Counted from the first letter of the stretch, positions 46,701 through 47,017 are shown. The stretch: 64,000 nucleotides of DNA from Trinickia fusca (GCF_003628145.1 NZ_RBZV01000001.1:434001-498000), one strand, 5' to 3'. Translations and numbers: made by a program. Notes: generated by a model not told the origin, from the letters alone.

Positions 46701-47017
46701 AGATCGAGGAAGGGCTGGTTATCGTCGGAGAACTGGTGTTGAGCCACCGCGCCGTTGGGGCCGGTCAGCGTCCAGTTGATGTCGTTGCGGTTCGTGAGGC
46801 TGTCGAATACGACATGCTTCTCGCCCTGCACCGTGAACTGATAGTGGTTCTGCTGGCCGGGCTGATTCAGGGTTCCCGTGATGGAGAGGGCGGCGGGGTT
46901 GACGTCGCCGGACATCAACACGCGTGGTTCGAGTGCTTCGAAGCGGATCGCGGGCGTCGCGCGCTCGGCGCTGTTCTCGATGGCGTTGTGCTCGTTGCCG
47001 ATGATGCCGTTTTCCAT
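10424..47017 (-). CDS. Giant LEPR-XLL surface/exo-protein (12,197 residues) with adhesion and cell-wall enzyme modules
   Basis: One uninterrupted 36.6-kb frame starting at ATG 47015-47017. Order of parts (approximate residues): LEPR-x-L leader (29-38); PPC-like repeats (41-3720); 17 CARDB-like repeats (3725-5925); one more PPC domain, a TIG-like domain and a helical segment (5930-6500); Ig-like and propeller-like region (6600-7190); eight putative-Ig repeats (7550-8405); short YD/Rhs-like stretch (8720-8870); dockerin-like pair (8990-9038); Big2-type and other beta domains (9070-9475); hydrophobic stretch (9538-9577); pesticin-like muramidase (9637-9832); second propeller-like region (about 9990-10240); PG-binding and LAS-type peptidase (10635-10990); metzincin-like protease (11015-11160); eight tandem-95 repeats (11365-12092); acidic and unique tail (12094-12197). 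No RTX nonapeptides and no classic Sec signal were seen. It is downstream of a short HlyD gene and the SecA/M50/HlyD/TolC operon, probably its export machine. Confidence 0.93.
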   Translation of the reverse strand: MENGIIGNEHNAIENSAERATPAIRFEALEPRVLMSGDVNPAALSITGTLNQPGQQNHYQFTVQGEKHVVFDSLTNRNDINWTLTGPNGAVAQHQFSDDNQPFLDLAAGTYTLTVNGTKDATGSYAMRIVDASAAAPLTLDQKVSDTLVQGNEISVYRFDASAGEKLYFSAGGVQGGNVNWRLIDPYGRQVGDVNNLSSDFGTFTATSNGEYLLLVEGAQNNTTPVNYAFTLNQIKDTQGTLALDQATNGAITQPGQTANYSFTLNTATTAIFDRLSNANFNWSLTGPYGQIVQGRHLNQEQGDALHLAAGSYTLSINFDQGSQGNYAFRLLTATQALTPNTATSGSLDNPVGSHLYKVSLTAGQKLYLSSQPPTGGPMTWRLLDPYGVQVATSPLGQNNPPFTVAADGDYWLVLQGANGNAPTATVSYGFQLNIVPDITAALSLNATTSGTIALAGQSTVYSFHLAAATHLAFDSQSALGNITWSLSGPAGQVIQSRRLTQSDGANYYSVIDAPAGDYTLTVQGDGNATGAYAFALNDLANATGLTQGKAVSGSLSPGNGSAAYRFTANAGDNVKLHSISVSGGTATWRIVDRFGRDVAGAGASAGNLAGDSNVISLTAGGSYTLLIEGAVDNTAAVNYQVELDTTGNIAPAPLPAGDALSLGSVTAGSLATWDATKTYRFTLSNASQLLLDATSRSSAVWTLIGPRGTELSQQQFSGGSILSLPAGDYALTLQGAQASWSYSGNGAYSFRVVDVATLPLLSLGQATTASRSPASATLAYRVQASAGSKLVLNATQVWNSHWDLLDAYGHVLPAQQDDTTGTVYAIPADGTYILRSIGNPGDVSGSRTDTFTLSKEDVTTAPLGLNNLVSGSLAGRQSLAEYSFTLDQPQAIVFDAAKNAGIGVPPGNLQWQLRFSNGQNTGWQGFGSKVQSLPAGRYTLLVRNTLDQLTNFAFRVSNRDTAQPLTLDTQTQASVASDRSTLYRFSAHAGDNCYMQLASANSPFNTQWTLVGPDGNAIAAGSTAYYGSRPSVVLPSTGEYLLVLSPSSWSSNGVPSTTIPFTLGHRVTTNAPLSLGADISGTIAQPGQTIRYSFTLTAPASLLMDPAAVGNNMVWSLNGPSGAVVSSMAFSNGVMPLQLPAGTYVLNVGYNDLSTGQFAFALSDLAAMSPLAFDQQTTASFAPGSKQPAYLFTVPADGDYRVELPPNAPAVQWNIESSLGRYINGSQSMNDATAPLHLAAGQYLLTWTYPFSNQIAVPFTLRHVVTNTQPLTLGTVVNGSIASVAQRQEYDFSVTAPMQVLFNSLSARTDITWQLIGPGGNVVNDTALGKGSSDPITLSTIGNYRLVISPLAQATGNFAFNLLDLAQAPALPAGAAGTTQSIKLSPGNAAVAYALDVHAGDYLNLHIGSLSGGKATLQIVDAAGNIVLATTSLTGTDRFRMTWPHDGRYRLIIRGDIANTTETDIGFDAVQGTPKRATLSLGSDVQGSTSTVGLPDVYRFTVNAPTSVIVDGLSGLDQHWTLRASDGSVVASGQLGTINLQRLAADAYTLEIEAGSANALGAYGLCVVDLANGINLPLAQATQGSIADGHALIYRVAASADQSALQLQVTASANAGASIRVFDATGNLVASGNNALAATTIANGISTGIARYIVIDGGSAATYTLTATQTIVPPTAPLNLGATFNGTLASTGDSKTYRITVGYGQLLPTAQLLRDLGSTSVHWRLTAANATTLAPWQDQNPAYYQALIGAGDYDLTIAATADHASYALQSVDSAQAPFIGAPVSGTLAAGQQAVVYRYAQDLPGALHVNLSGADSWTLYDAHGTQLASGPAGTPADTSWLNTGSYMLLVNRAASTSSVNYTLDVQHAPLPLAPLNTPISGSFSSSQTLIAYRVELPIATQIQLHNASSDPGVQWSITAVGDTPNWNAVPTIDPQPQAYDAGEYQLWVKGDGTAAKNYALQLLNLSSAPALSSTATTGSLSSGHTAAVYSVVLAHDAALHLNFGVSNSQLLRWSLQDSNGNAVAHSLNGANADTAPLHSGRYALVLDGLASAGTASDIAYAISATPFTAPACALGQALNGNLDSGTGQGGYHLSLPNGGRVLLVHAPYGGVNASILQPARQLHRDSTGTLYQLPAGEYDIALNGNTGAAYQCAPFDFDNAPALPAGTSTPAQLAAGQFAALYSFSSDGVAPLTFGAATPSGDGLSWVVYDANGNQVANSNGNASATKLLASGNYRLMVYRSGQSMDALPYTTTLNPVSVPSTALTLGATQTLSLDPATANVADYTFTLATAHRLVLVEPDGNTPPIGYTIVDAHGNVVAGSGTGGQSASPRDFVFGGHKTLSLPAGSYTLRFQGRDSRPMFAARPSGGGGGSSGVSTHFSLVDIDAGATLAVGTPASVSLASRNDVQSLHLAAQAGDSLNLTCTASNGNTDTLGLSWMVVDQDGNILTQGQGNRAGLSASITLKRAGSYTVVVFNANEALTASFSAALQSHTDIAPIDTAALTVGQDTKLTLAAGAAKRYTFSLASASLLAVNGSATQPGTQWQLRDANGLVASGDFNLGQNFVSQAPLAAGDYSLLLSGPQAQGSASSDLDVDVITQAQATTLASGTVDVPATQGIYALPVSAGQDYCFSSAFALNYSIYRQDLTRVALSFDQGVATAHADGSGTWYVVFNQSTANGFLHIVTPSTLTLGQTINGSIAHGGADVYTLQVKSDQWVYLAVPPAQSDVRLSLHGQGMAPITVSSGDDPRPVLLHAGSYSVVIGNPAQNTPTRPAALMAAGPGHDAPPVAYTLLLNALDSTTPQLTLDTATPLSFNALGTAAFRFNGKAGQQLYYASLDGVDNQASWALYDANGRVVYSGASNDTDRLAPLPADGTYYMVWSIDPTIPTSGYGFRFNTTPPQTVAPITLGTPVTLNAGATATTSLYGFTLNAPARLLLNASSSAVGYGWQLTGPGVTQSGTINPGDSPLQFVELPAGTYQFSARPNSNSSGSLSFQFIDTATASPIALDTPFNDSFVPGATKLYRFDGIGGQTLHFAPGNMGTLSGSWTLYAPNGLLVNTTSFTNGVFGSVPDIGLPNTGRYLWAWTSTATSSTAPIAVQFSLGSQTQSQGQAFGTLHNVSWTGQSYAFHLSAPTHLLINISQLNNGQMTWSISSHGQEITRGYVGYAQDTVVELPAGDYQFNALPVDHNTNWNDYYNGSLRLLDLGTANALTLGTPVTGSDSLGSADLYSFHANAGDTVTLASSDTPFSWSIYDEFGRLVQRVQNAGSMSNLPRTGLYYLVRDTSPDGTTTAHSYGFTVTTSHVLTPVAIGQSVTATLSNGYASYGLTVQQGTKLWLDTIDFNPSVRADIYDAQGLLVYSANPTDQHWPINLPAAGTYTLKFSDTYGATQTRSFGFVLTDLATAAALTPDTVIHGSVSASKGVSVYQLNMAQPGNFALKGLGDYYANRSFSWYLVTSYGKTVATGQFSDGIGSLPLDAGNYYLVVAAPYSGASTLNYSYAVDTSLLPLSTDKLISGTLPAGLPVRYTLHLDAPGVLTFHSPAQSNNQWRLDGPGGKVFDQSMSNDQSNQTGLFAAGDYVLTISNGNATTPAPFSFCVLDQNAATPLSVNTPVHTSVTDARGMQLYTIDAVAGTHYYLDTLPGTPSANFGAVPNWMLLDPQGRAVFNLQSMGGLQGPGGQYSFQGQGGFDLGQLALGGKYTLVLVNPNGNTGTPVDVAFNLLTVQDPPTVVLNSLVATPAPALSVTSLNVTPNTGVQTGQTVSVQWVDNNRGTLATSGNWNDRIIVRNTATGVIVADITVPYNVADSGNGAIDINGARSRQQQIRLPDGTSAAGTLSVTVVADSDNLFKENGGTTATATLDVKLAPYPDLTVQNFTLQPASNFQPGQSVTATWTTLNKGNADVTAPWSETLQVTNVTTGKVVASMTLRDAQGTLAANGTRARSTTFTWPSGIDASGNFAIKLIADSLNEIAEANAVKTDNTAEIDEAVGPALQVKNLQVTSSTIRAGGLVTITWEDWNMGGSATGAPFNDRIQVTRADNGMALLNTSVVYDPAAITGGQLNGAIAAGDHRLRSFTFRLPDGLAGAGNLGITVTADSNEAGVQQLFETSVQNGTATTPVVSATTPYADLKIGNVSVPPTGVGGQPLTIGWTVTNNGQASTGDAWSDVIMLGTAATPGSNDIVLGTVRHNGSLAVGQGYTQTAAVNLPLLNDGHYYIYVVSDAKNEVLEPDTRVDSTSAINPIAIAAAYSDLSLTDVSVPAGVQSGDSIKVSWTVKNTGNAPTSSPIWNDRIVLAKNSTPSPDDIVLAGAITHTGTLTNGDSYTGTATLTLPRDLIGDYTILVYSNSDGSVAENGHTSDNLRASSLMHIALSPVPNLTVTSVSGPAAVRPGDAITVSYTANNTGNAATTGAWRDRIYLDAGNGQLIEVANQLYTDGIAANASVNRSVTFTLPPGFAEGTYTFVVRANADGTVYERGSTDHDIGRGNTVTVAKPYLAVTNVTGPGATVQSGSNLHVQWSVTNNGAIATGNWVDRVYLIHDGQQQQIAEIAHSGPLAANGNYTASTDYALPLDAHGEYEILVVADAAHALDEHAFDKNSSQATTTIALAPYADLAVSAVTAPPQVIADPASMDVSWTVTNTGTGAGTSTHWVDRVVLTTHDAPGNSDDIVLGELAHDGALAQGANYTGQLHVMLPPGFSGRYKLFVISDAAKQVFQNGLTAVNTAQATHTVDVMPKPYADLQVQTVTTQGSASSGQPLTVNWTVVNHGIGITDNGEWSDQVWLSSDAAGSNVIAQLGSADHIGQLPANGSYARSMTVMVPNGLQGTYYVNVRTAASGMPYEFIYGNDNVGHVAVPVTLSPSPDLAVKSITLPPNAVEGSLIDVSWTVVNQGQAAATGPWNDALKLVPIDGKGAAIDLGSFAYDQTLAPGITYTHTKQVRLPMHLMGEYRLQVIANADGSVYEDSAVRNDATLTSSTTCTVALQPRPDLIVSKVTLPDHVKAGTHVGIQYTVQNTGSVPATGHWQDKVYLSQSGQLDATAQLVGAFDNASALGSTESYSNVTASIDVPITFAGDYYLIVVANGNSAVDTFPNQSNNTKAAHFTVDPVPFADLFASNVTAPDQVVHGASINVGYKVTNLGSAPTRGLTADVDSWTDTVWLAKDPRRPGAYKGDVLLGSTTHTGNLNVGDSYLGNLQVTIPDGTLSGQYYLTVWSNSYGTILQDELATNKNPDDPTQLNNDNYKARKISVLGVTPPDLEVTQVTAPANVDAGGNVSFSYTVQNQGDAFTGNWTDTVYVADNADLSQARHVWKLGDYTQSSTLNNGQSYTVNQTVQLAPDITGRYVIVQTDSGGLMARAPEPILMRSKAAASNVTTHPANLQVSAVQCQPQNYSGETTQISWTVTNKGETVWPGSAGWVDSVYISADPTFIPSRATALGAFTHANTNGLAAGAAYTATANVQLPPGTGGTYYIYVVADSNYNGDGLSAPEPLSSPHADDHNNTANSGELDYYSRHAYEGSNTTGRIGSRALNVTYREADLQIQKVTISNATPKSGDLVTLTWTVTNTGTRATRATGWNDGVYLSTDNSLATGDYPLIEGSLYDNPARVQHIAITDANGQPRYLQPGESYTQSATFHIPQSISGNFYVLVKTDTTTVKDWNGGSPSAIRQGLDVVSGSGQGAVPVYQGTGANRVYSVPITVTQVTPPYLQVSGVTAPQAVTAGQSFTVNYHVTNNGGTTPDDQGQWYDMVYLSRDRTLDLQHDRYLGYLSHSGGLAANAGYDGQFAVTAPKDLDGPYYVFVVTDPANVFGSGPNGHVLEFRSDKNNETAAAQPMLINAPPPANLVVGNVTVPPTAKVGDPITVTYNVSNNSTNPATGGWTDAVYLSQNNTWSVGDILLGKVVHNGDVAAQAGYTGTLTAQLPPLKDGNWRIIVRPDIYEETGTPKSLTASAATVQTQVPALAVASPLQTTLSNGDVQLYKVSVAAGQTLRVMLGAQEDSGDNELYIRYGDVPTTFAYDAAYSNASAANQQVVIPSTQAGDYYILVRSRSGKNVPTTLRADLLPLSITQVTPDTGGVSDDAHRWVTLDIYGASFQPGAIVKLSRPGVFEAEPARWQVLDATHIRAIFDTRQFPLGLYDVSVTNPDGKSVTEANRYLVQRGIEDDVTIGIGGPRSLNPGDAGTYSVTLQSLTNVDTPYVRFDIGAVEMGYNKYLLDSLSLPYAVFGSNVGGMPFGNIDNAPANTQGYGQTPGTQARADIPWASLDGSENTSGYNLAPGYAFDVAAKGNVGMSFRLQTYPGLSAWLNHDFDALRDALYATHPDWKAKGLLDGGVGDLDKVAPGLAARFNDPEQRKLSKLEAMSESFETNVVGAATALTRDEFIAEQTAYAMKLRSAILADQNAPSSLSVLAADGQQWVNGYLAALEKAGLLQPADQAPPIATNPQVLSLNATLAAGILLSKGGDNYRTQADLLGFFGKVQQWYGNTATYAGDPNAAKGAIDHFETRQDDEGDTVDVPVPKLANAADYDQHAGRTLQFENFRIFVGGQAELEYLRAQGLLDQQFNPLPGKSLNLAQYLQLVAQQKGATQAAISVQGPQGNAVASDGSVYVPAATPLPYSFAFSNPGAQGVGQIRIVTQLDANLDPRSLRLGDLKIGDINIHLPADRANFQSDFDFTATKGYILRVSAGIDVASHIATWLLQAIDPATGDVMQDVTHALLAPVAGQSAAQGGFVSFTVAAMAGATSGAKITSQARILFDDAPPIDSTPVTTTLDAKAPTTTVTVTSLSNNGYDVKWNAQSDASGVRFVTVYVATNGGDFKIWQRQVDPSINEAVFTGVAGNHYEFLAVATDNAGNREAANVTNAVLPDDGARQKVLDGLGVTPTLDQTAQTPQAPQDRQYNSNALFQQAAQLLPGNVAPNNAGDLTNVLAPFSARGFADGFGTGNADIGAMALVQLSDGSLLVSAGTQRNAVYRYAKDGGHSATPLFTLDSPVLDMAIDKLGQLWVMTGNELLQVDANSGAVLRRLQGPSGQPLTHALAIQPTTGDIYVSDGSGIEVFHPNATDPAQQWQHFSNTRVSSLAFGPDGRLWGVKWSGSDITAADPNGTTDIVSFPMSGATLGGAELEYRINGVVDHLAFGQSGSLLDGLLIATGGLSQHVQINGVADTTHGSAVWMIELQSRRVLQVASGGTQGEGVITTADGRILVAQTNHVDELAPARAPKVLATSVPDGSLVPLPLNQIAVQFDQDMWQGTAPDGSSVLDPSNYVLQSSDAGAKAIAPNGIRWDAATHTAYLDVGGLPAGHYQLTISGNLRSATSLRIGQDSITGFTALLDLSTHVQLHFSNTRADDSTGAVSYDVSVTNTGADDLHGPLMLLLDPGAYFGSTIAGAKPGTGDQSDLWVLDLTGALSNGKLAAGATLTNQTITVVPASHFGASGLADLAKFNLGHGIYAVPTADLPPAITPVGSSDTPTTFAQAATIGQAWTTQVEAIDNNSSAIYWQVVQAPAGLTLIAPSSVTVDAAGKHHAVATLNWTPGANAAADSTVVLRVVNASGSVTLQTLHITVSNGSHTPVIAPLGLQTIDEGKAWSLPISASDADGAPLTLSIGNLPPGASFDARTGTLNWTPTYDQAGTYKNVTITVSDGKTTTSESFDIVVNTAWAQPVLTAIPAQTVREGDTFGLQLSGSMPGGLKHADGTTVKLSYGAAFLPAGMTLNSDTGWLGWTPGYDVQGAVNVPITLTATFTLPDGSTQRTSVQQTLQFNVLHANGALHFDSNLAQPWTTLEGQPLAISVVAFDPNNPLFAPKVRPASGAPAVDETGNAIASTVTYNVTGLPQGATFDPDTLQILWTPGYSQAGQYSVTVVASKAGDTAATPITSTVVIPVTVVKVNRAPAIAPIGDVSLDKGSTLDIPVAIDADAGDAVKVTIDGLPRFATFTQNAPSADGHITGTIHLAPGDNDRGDYTLTVTAQNTATGMAAAQRFVVTAKSLTEPPVFTLPQQVVAIIGQPLSLPIAISDADQDGLHLTSNGLPIGAKLTMGDQYGQARLSWTPTANDVGPHDIAITVTDSGLPPQNQGFVNPANPVPNVVTHTVRVIVVASDTPPQLLGMQVNGQTVTDTGNANTNTPVVINTNEGNPFGVALFANDAAGHLINWTATGLPQGMTFNVPAAANGNQATLNWTPDLFASQNGNNGVYRFTVTGSDGAMSFTRTFEVHVAHVAQAPQILPLPLQLVNEGNTLSFNLQSVDADSKPVHLSLIYDANTPAGINFDGSTGTFEWTPGYDTVDKGNTASRDFTFTFQATDGALTSMQTVQVRVLGVYRAPVLSVSSHAVVVGKTLSLPIQLGGTDTHQGIYANDPDGNALTQALAVSFTHLPQGASYDATKHQLNWTPGPGQVGDFVVTANVDDGHGNTVQQSFTVHVVADASANSPKILIDSVPSTPALPGQDIMVTVRASSFSAITALAIQVRGTGLGSDQWQTVALDSSGRFHLKATQPGTIDVRVTATDADGFSGTQDSSVLIKDPAALAPVITWGGALSGATLDGKPVEIDALTNLQANLQELQLMGYRLEIAPIGSSTWQTLGTQLYDASAFNQALTVASLDPAALRNGVYQLRLTAWDLQGRTAEVDARVIINAAQKSAAQNNVADVTYQLGGHAFTVNRTFVGGSGNAFGNWAIAGFDTGLTTDQSAATTSGATAAWTTGARVWLSIPNNLGDANAALQNLSFTLGADGVAMQGSANAPMTYHADFGSSQGWTLAAVNGNALQRQGGHLYDETTGLPWVPSGYVLTAPDGTHYSLDTNGKITGVTFADGKQWLVSDAGIALVGGTASDRIDIVRAANGNIARITGPLDANGNVRSFFYGYDAQNRLVLARALDGTSMGTPYGYDSNGALLTDTVTANLGTAANWLGNSTANSWNGTLQANQTTSLAFAIRDSELASTIKVPGGSGALIVAISASFSDPNSTLQVVGGDVLGNTLSNGVHTVLVRVTEAGMKLLRLNGTGTAKISVSIAGDLNHHGKVDGSDAAALDQDIASKNLAGDINGDGVVDQTDRQILDANYGFQAALPPQAASNLPTTLTHVGLGATISLDQAATASAGESIFWRVLGATNGTAKLSADGHSVIFTPNAGYSGAATINVQADDGFAASAPITLQVNVSAAALTAIHLQPVGDLMPGQNAPLKATVDFQDQLGVDVSADPSYLSLTATDLSSVGLSGPAPVVVDGSRHLVQCNGVGPALIVASHTDGSGHVVQAVQAINTSPAALPPQQSEDDQSDAETPSVKPDVYPVSITLVPGGTRQLKVHVVEPGGDPAAPIDISQASPTPNSATRYFVSDNSVATIDANGLITALKAGRITVSVVYFESVKDANDHVIQQLIGQTDVPLNVQPAVVEDATTNAGVVVDHNLGGAVAAATGETVMIGAGALPADATVSISRIPVSAIGDTTGMNPPLPDMLDTLAAFHLDIGANLSKLPMQLAIPLQVNSGFNAGDEVLFLERSVITDAIGCPHDVWSVVDNGHIGADGVARTASPPYTGISLSGNFIIVKSKTADKKTGSVTVQGAGVNVIALWAGPMLFAGGMGSMSAAGGIAGAATMMSVLGILSTQGIPIYRVNWSSSAAYNDIGQIATNVDSSGNVTLNLDSQVGTGGSGGSGSGNTGPDSGLKVDLKFIYDAENANGDPNATVPNAGQSGVTVAHGFDVGQITLDGLNSMQLGQTLTDELKWYVATAPGHPLAGSAALAALAAHPMNPLTPDQETTIDNAVLKMIDTQLEQHFNPASSTAFRDLPANTQTAIMSAAYQYGNALWSNPHNNHQPMNYWVDLTQGKWDAAVAELRNFGDSYPTRRNKEANLIQADIDSGALPGTKSNSNATQVPITPPAAPDGTLQITGMQMIGNKLRVSFKGLRLPPDSMQLPERLRIWISPEDLKVDSDGHATSNQWNGKAAQQRDMRLWKQFVDVDVTGDTQSIDLDLPANIALSLHEITAQRFVKTTVDVVPWAPRDPQWTTYGGTATASINPQNGFSVMTTATDIDIVENGAIVNKLKYADVAGSPQFVGGAKTHQIAYNEDRSLMFVAGNQGQVYVVDTATMKLVSSVTVAGSTDNLSSLAVSGDWLYIAEGGAYTGNGQHRLLRMNIDEESAQFLTAQQIHLPDAVSGMNAAFGYVDLAVVEGTHSYLAVTAANSNEGIASTSLHSGAMFVLDLDLLDASDTTGGTLTASGSAIQMVNFPSNRGRGAQFLTAASSITSGGKVTTIRFLVSSAFDYDNGLGTVTIGVDAHGVMQSPAFQSISMPGERPGVPLMARYSDKYQLDIQRAQSPVFVKVGGIEYALVADYDVPFKDPGFMNGLLNNKQIGGKIGIIRDPFGAAEYLGATTPIVDASINSLSYNAANGVLWADVRYWGMPGQPSLPDGILVWNMQDLITQATAHSLAVQGGNRPVPIDQLGGVLPTKVDTGVLFGMSSSQTLKANAPTDEKMRYGDISLIDLAALIRKEYPDYAKVTNDAITGINKDTVCVDTASSQYAKIVTTCYKSDGSATDVPYVLSTTANTGHGISAASAADYAGLYDPDTFAASHTLFLQTLFTSADMDALRLGKRLPDRTIEIVLSNITIAGKTIDKLVLDVPLSDFAGDSTKSGFIGDRSSSNPGYTPFTLSTGGTVGKGAVSQTHNRPLDVLRVEQRLKYLGFPAYGTTTAEFDVSEKWTPQVARAAWLFDRVVNYNKPTQYTPAATGPDMTRLVIGGNPGQLDNAAATLKIAQDSTASDGNFLAYLQAWDAPHWMNVWKSLGGLNDTPQGPFHSNVPSAAGQAWLAEGTKDIVEHYGTSWARDLLAAWAETAQARASIGLGNASLTLTAVTRLNYVDTDNHSSHDLGMADDIGLPHDDAARSDAGEHLNTPPATATTADALAAWWASPQSGIPQAKQSTLQSILAMLMLTHPASGNSLYNAIPLSDSVRQTLFNGLVNFMYYGATFNQYSDVKQAIRSVAGALGVPLGNVTTQNGQTGWLRFWSGHNTHFHLTLTPPPALLAQPQLAADDASTQTQTPPAADVSLSALLGLAQHLWGAKPSDLGMPANGDSIAFGNLGNGELGETQGTSVVIDRTANGVGWYVNKDALSNDDFVPTADPGVWVAKAGSAAAGKYDLLTVVLHEYGHLLGLPDIANAADDLMSVSLEPGVRRLPAGVSMQQIQSLLAQFARSQAPASTSNASTRIEQTIAAPTANLASVAQQYQAAINPSFVGLGTNGNQGWSSEGNISGTGASVTLSEGSQTQTRLSQGFVLGTNDRFLRFTLSNVTLQSLGDRPEDAFQVALLDAKSGASLGGKIDLSLTDALLNLQGDGSAHQASGVTVITNADGSRTYIVDLRSVPAGTAVNLSFDLIGFAASGSHVTISDVTTMGMPQAKDAAFTGLENGSISANVLANDGDVYGATPVIIHGPAHGTVTLNKDGSFVYTPNYLYYGTDSFSYALSNAGVQSNTATVSLAIQYVNQPPVATDLALSLQENGNVIVNLPSAISDVDGDKLTVRIVTAPQHGKLTQNADGTFTYTPDHLFYGNDSFTYVANDGQLDSNVAKVSLGVAYVNQPPVATDLALSLQENGNVIVNLPSAISDVDGDKLTVRIVTAPQHGKLTQNADGTFTYTPDHLFYGNDSFTYVANDGQLDSNVAKVSLGVAYVNQPPVAGNVSFWLHDNQTKVLNLLANASDADGDKLTVRIISAPQHGKLVRNDDGTYTYEPDHCYVGADSFTYVANDGQLDSKVATVSIDVKGRNHRPHAHSHEMAVAENGTSPIDLLAYSKDPDGDPLTTRIVCGPHHGSLTQNADGTYVYTPNAGWTGMDGFVFVANDGQYDSNHATVWLDVDRPPVAHDESFTVRAGTPKRLDILAGDDPGEEDADDLRAKLVNKPQHGRLTENCDGTFSYTADANFVGTDTFTYIADNGELGSKPATVTLTVLAPKRPPVAVDDNVITNDNTPVRIDVLSNDSDPDGEALNARIVCRPEHGRLTHNADGSFTYTPDRNWTGTDSFAYRAVDDEAQSAIAMVHITVVPVPSARDASFEVERNGKVHIDLNCLIDDPDATAAKRLDLTVGKPAHGRLVQKDDGSYVYRPAHGFIGTDTFTYSVSDGTHTATATVTLNVVRDEDDDDDRCDSSQTVIIIAGDACSDDEGRGGYIIINQGLGDDWRHERHRPSLDWDRADAADLGISGCIGDSWWNVGIEQPLLASEDLLKRSGLVVRRTD
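10740..12935 (-). repeat. Eight tandem-95 / cadherin-like repeats near the C-terminus of the giant protein
   Basis: Residues about 11365-12092 hold eight units of 90-95 residues with the pattern P-P-V-A, x-L-x-x-D-x-D-G, P-x-H-G-x-L-x-x-N-x-D-G-x-F/Y-x-Y-x-P and G-x-D-x-F-x-Y-x-x-x-D. This is the VCBS/tandem-95 cadherin-like family, which is usually calcium-stiffened. Two neighbouring units are identical in protein (see the separate repeat entry). Confidence 0.85.
12111..12668 (-). repeat. Two near-identical 279-bp tandem repeats (93 residues each)
   Basis: The copy at 12111-12389 and the copy at 12390-12668 differ at only four bases by eye, all synonymous, while the other six units of the array are well diverged. 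The two encoded 93-residue units are identical in sequence. This is a recent in-frame tandem duplication or gene-conversion event inside the giant gene. Confidence 0.95.
13535..13975 (-). other. Metzincin-like protease motif region of the giant protein
   Basis: Residues about 11015-11160 contain VVLHEYGHLLGLPD, the H-E-x-x-H-x-x-G-x-x-D/H zinc motif (H11115, E11116, H11119, third ligand D11125). A DDLMSVSL segment follows that could provide the Met-turn. Matrixin-like domains with this pattern recur near the end of LEPR-type exoproteins. It may be an active protease for self-processing or for attack on host or competitor proteins, but this cannot be decided from sequence. Confidence 0.65.
14045..15115 (-). 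other. Peptidoglycan-binding motif plus LAS-type metallopeptidase segment of the giant protein
   Basis: Residues about 10635-10990. It starts with VLRVEQRLKYLGFP, a PG_binding_1-like helix pair, and then has the two zinc motifs of the LAS (M15/M74) peptidase group: H-x-x-G-x-A-x-D as H10837, G10840, A10842 and D10844 (in SHDLGMADDI), and H-x-H as H10982 and H10984 (in THFHLTL). LAS enzymes cleave D,D- or D,L-peptide bonds in peptidoglycan. The 138 residues between the motifs are more than usual, so an insertion is likely. Activity is inferred from motif conservation only. Confidence 0.6.
17520..18110 (-). other. Pesticin/T4-lysozyme-like muramidase domain of the giant protein
   Basis: Residues about 9637-9832. 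The segment contains SGVTVAHGFDVGQ, matching the pesticin/phage-lysozyme motif in which Thr and Asp line the active site, and a later YPTRRNKEANLI typical of the C-terminal lysozyme helix. Candidate catalytic residues are E9648, T9667 and D9673. The Thr-to-Asp spacing of six equals that of pesticin (Thr201, Asp207, with Glu178), and the Glu lies 19 residues before the Thr rather than 23. The expected activity is cleavage of the MurNAc-GlcNAc bond of peptidoglycan. A hydrophobic stretch precedes it at residues 9538-9577. Confidence 0.7.
19905..20049 (-). other. Dockerin-like calcium-binding pair in the giant protein
   Basis: Residues about 8990-9038 contain two EF-hand-like loops, DLNHHGKVDGSD and DINGDGVVDQTD, in the spacing of a type I dockerin. 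Each has the Asp/Asn ligand ladder and Gly at position 6. It follows a short YD/Rhs-like stretch (about 20400-20860). Dockerins bind cohesins; no cohesin gene is visible in the window, so it may simply bind calcium. Confidence 0.7.
21810..24370 (-). repeat. Eight putative-Ig (He_PIG) repeats in the giant protein
   Basis: Residues about 7550-8405 hold eight units of 85-115 residues with the He_PIG pattern: P-x-I/L-x-x-I/L-x-x-Q-x-V-x-E-G, then D-x-D-G, L-P-x-G-A/M-x-F/Y and a W-T-P-x-Y/A-x-x-x-G strand. Calcium-type acidic turns (DADGAP, DADQDG) are present in several. Such repeats are usual in large adhesins and serve as spacers or cadherin-like contacts. Confidence 0.75.
24371..29242 (-). 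other. Mixed central block of the giant protein
   Basis: Residues about 5926-7549. In order: a further PPC-like domain with a Y-Y-I-L-V-R strand (near 5945-6050); an IPT/TIG-like domain ending in a V-T-N-P-D-G strand (6056-6143); a long mostly helical segment (about 6270-6500) that is unlike the surrounding beta domains; a beta block ending in a fibronectin/Ig-like unit (6596-6840); and a propeller-like region with repeated I-x-x-x-x-G-x-L/I-x-V motifs (6906-7190). The helical segment is the only large non-beta part before the enzyme cluster, and its role is unknown. Confidence 0.55.
29243..35845 (-). repeat. Seventeen CARDB-like repeats in the giant protein
   Basis: Residues about 3725-5925 contain 17 units of 115-140 residues, each beginning with a P/A-D/N/Y-L-x-V-x-x-V-x-x-P pattern, then W-T-V-x-N-x-G, a W-x-D-x-V/I-x-L strand and a G-x-Y-x-x-V-x-x-D/N end. 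This is the CARDB/alpha-galactosidase NEW3-like Ig fold (cell adhesion related domain in bacteria). The units are well diverged from each other, so the array is old. It forms a second stalk segment after the PPC array. Confidence 0.8.
35858..46897 (-). repeat. Array of roughly 35-40 PPC-like beta domains in the giant protein
   Basis: Residues about 41-3720 consist of units of ~95-100 residues that mostly alternate between two types. Type A carries a W-x-L-x-G-P-x-G core and an L-P-A-G-x-Y-x-L strand. Type B carries Y-R-F-x-A-x-A-G-D, then W-x-L-x-D-x-x-G and G-x-Y-x-L-L-V. Both match the bacterial pre-peptidase C-terminal (PPC) fold. The paired alternation suggests the array grew by duplication of A-B pairs. 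The count is by eye. The likely role is a long stalk or a sugar-binding surface. Confidence 0.75.
46898..47017 (-). other. N-terminal LEPR-x-L leader of the giant protein
   Basis: Residues 1-40. A polar, Asn/Glu-rich start is followed by LEPRVLMSGD (residues 29-38), the signature of the LEPR-XLL class of very large bacterial exoproteins. There is no hydrophobic core, so it is not a Sec or Tat signal peptide. The conserved position next to the mature repeats suggests a targeting, recognition or processing element; this is inference. Confidence 0.75.
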
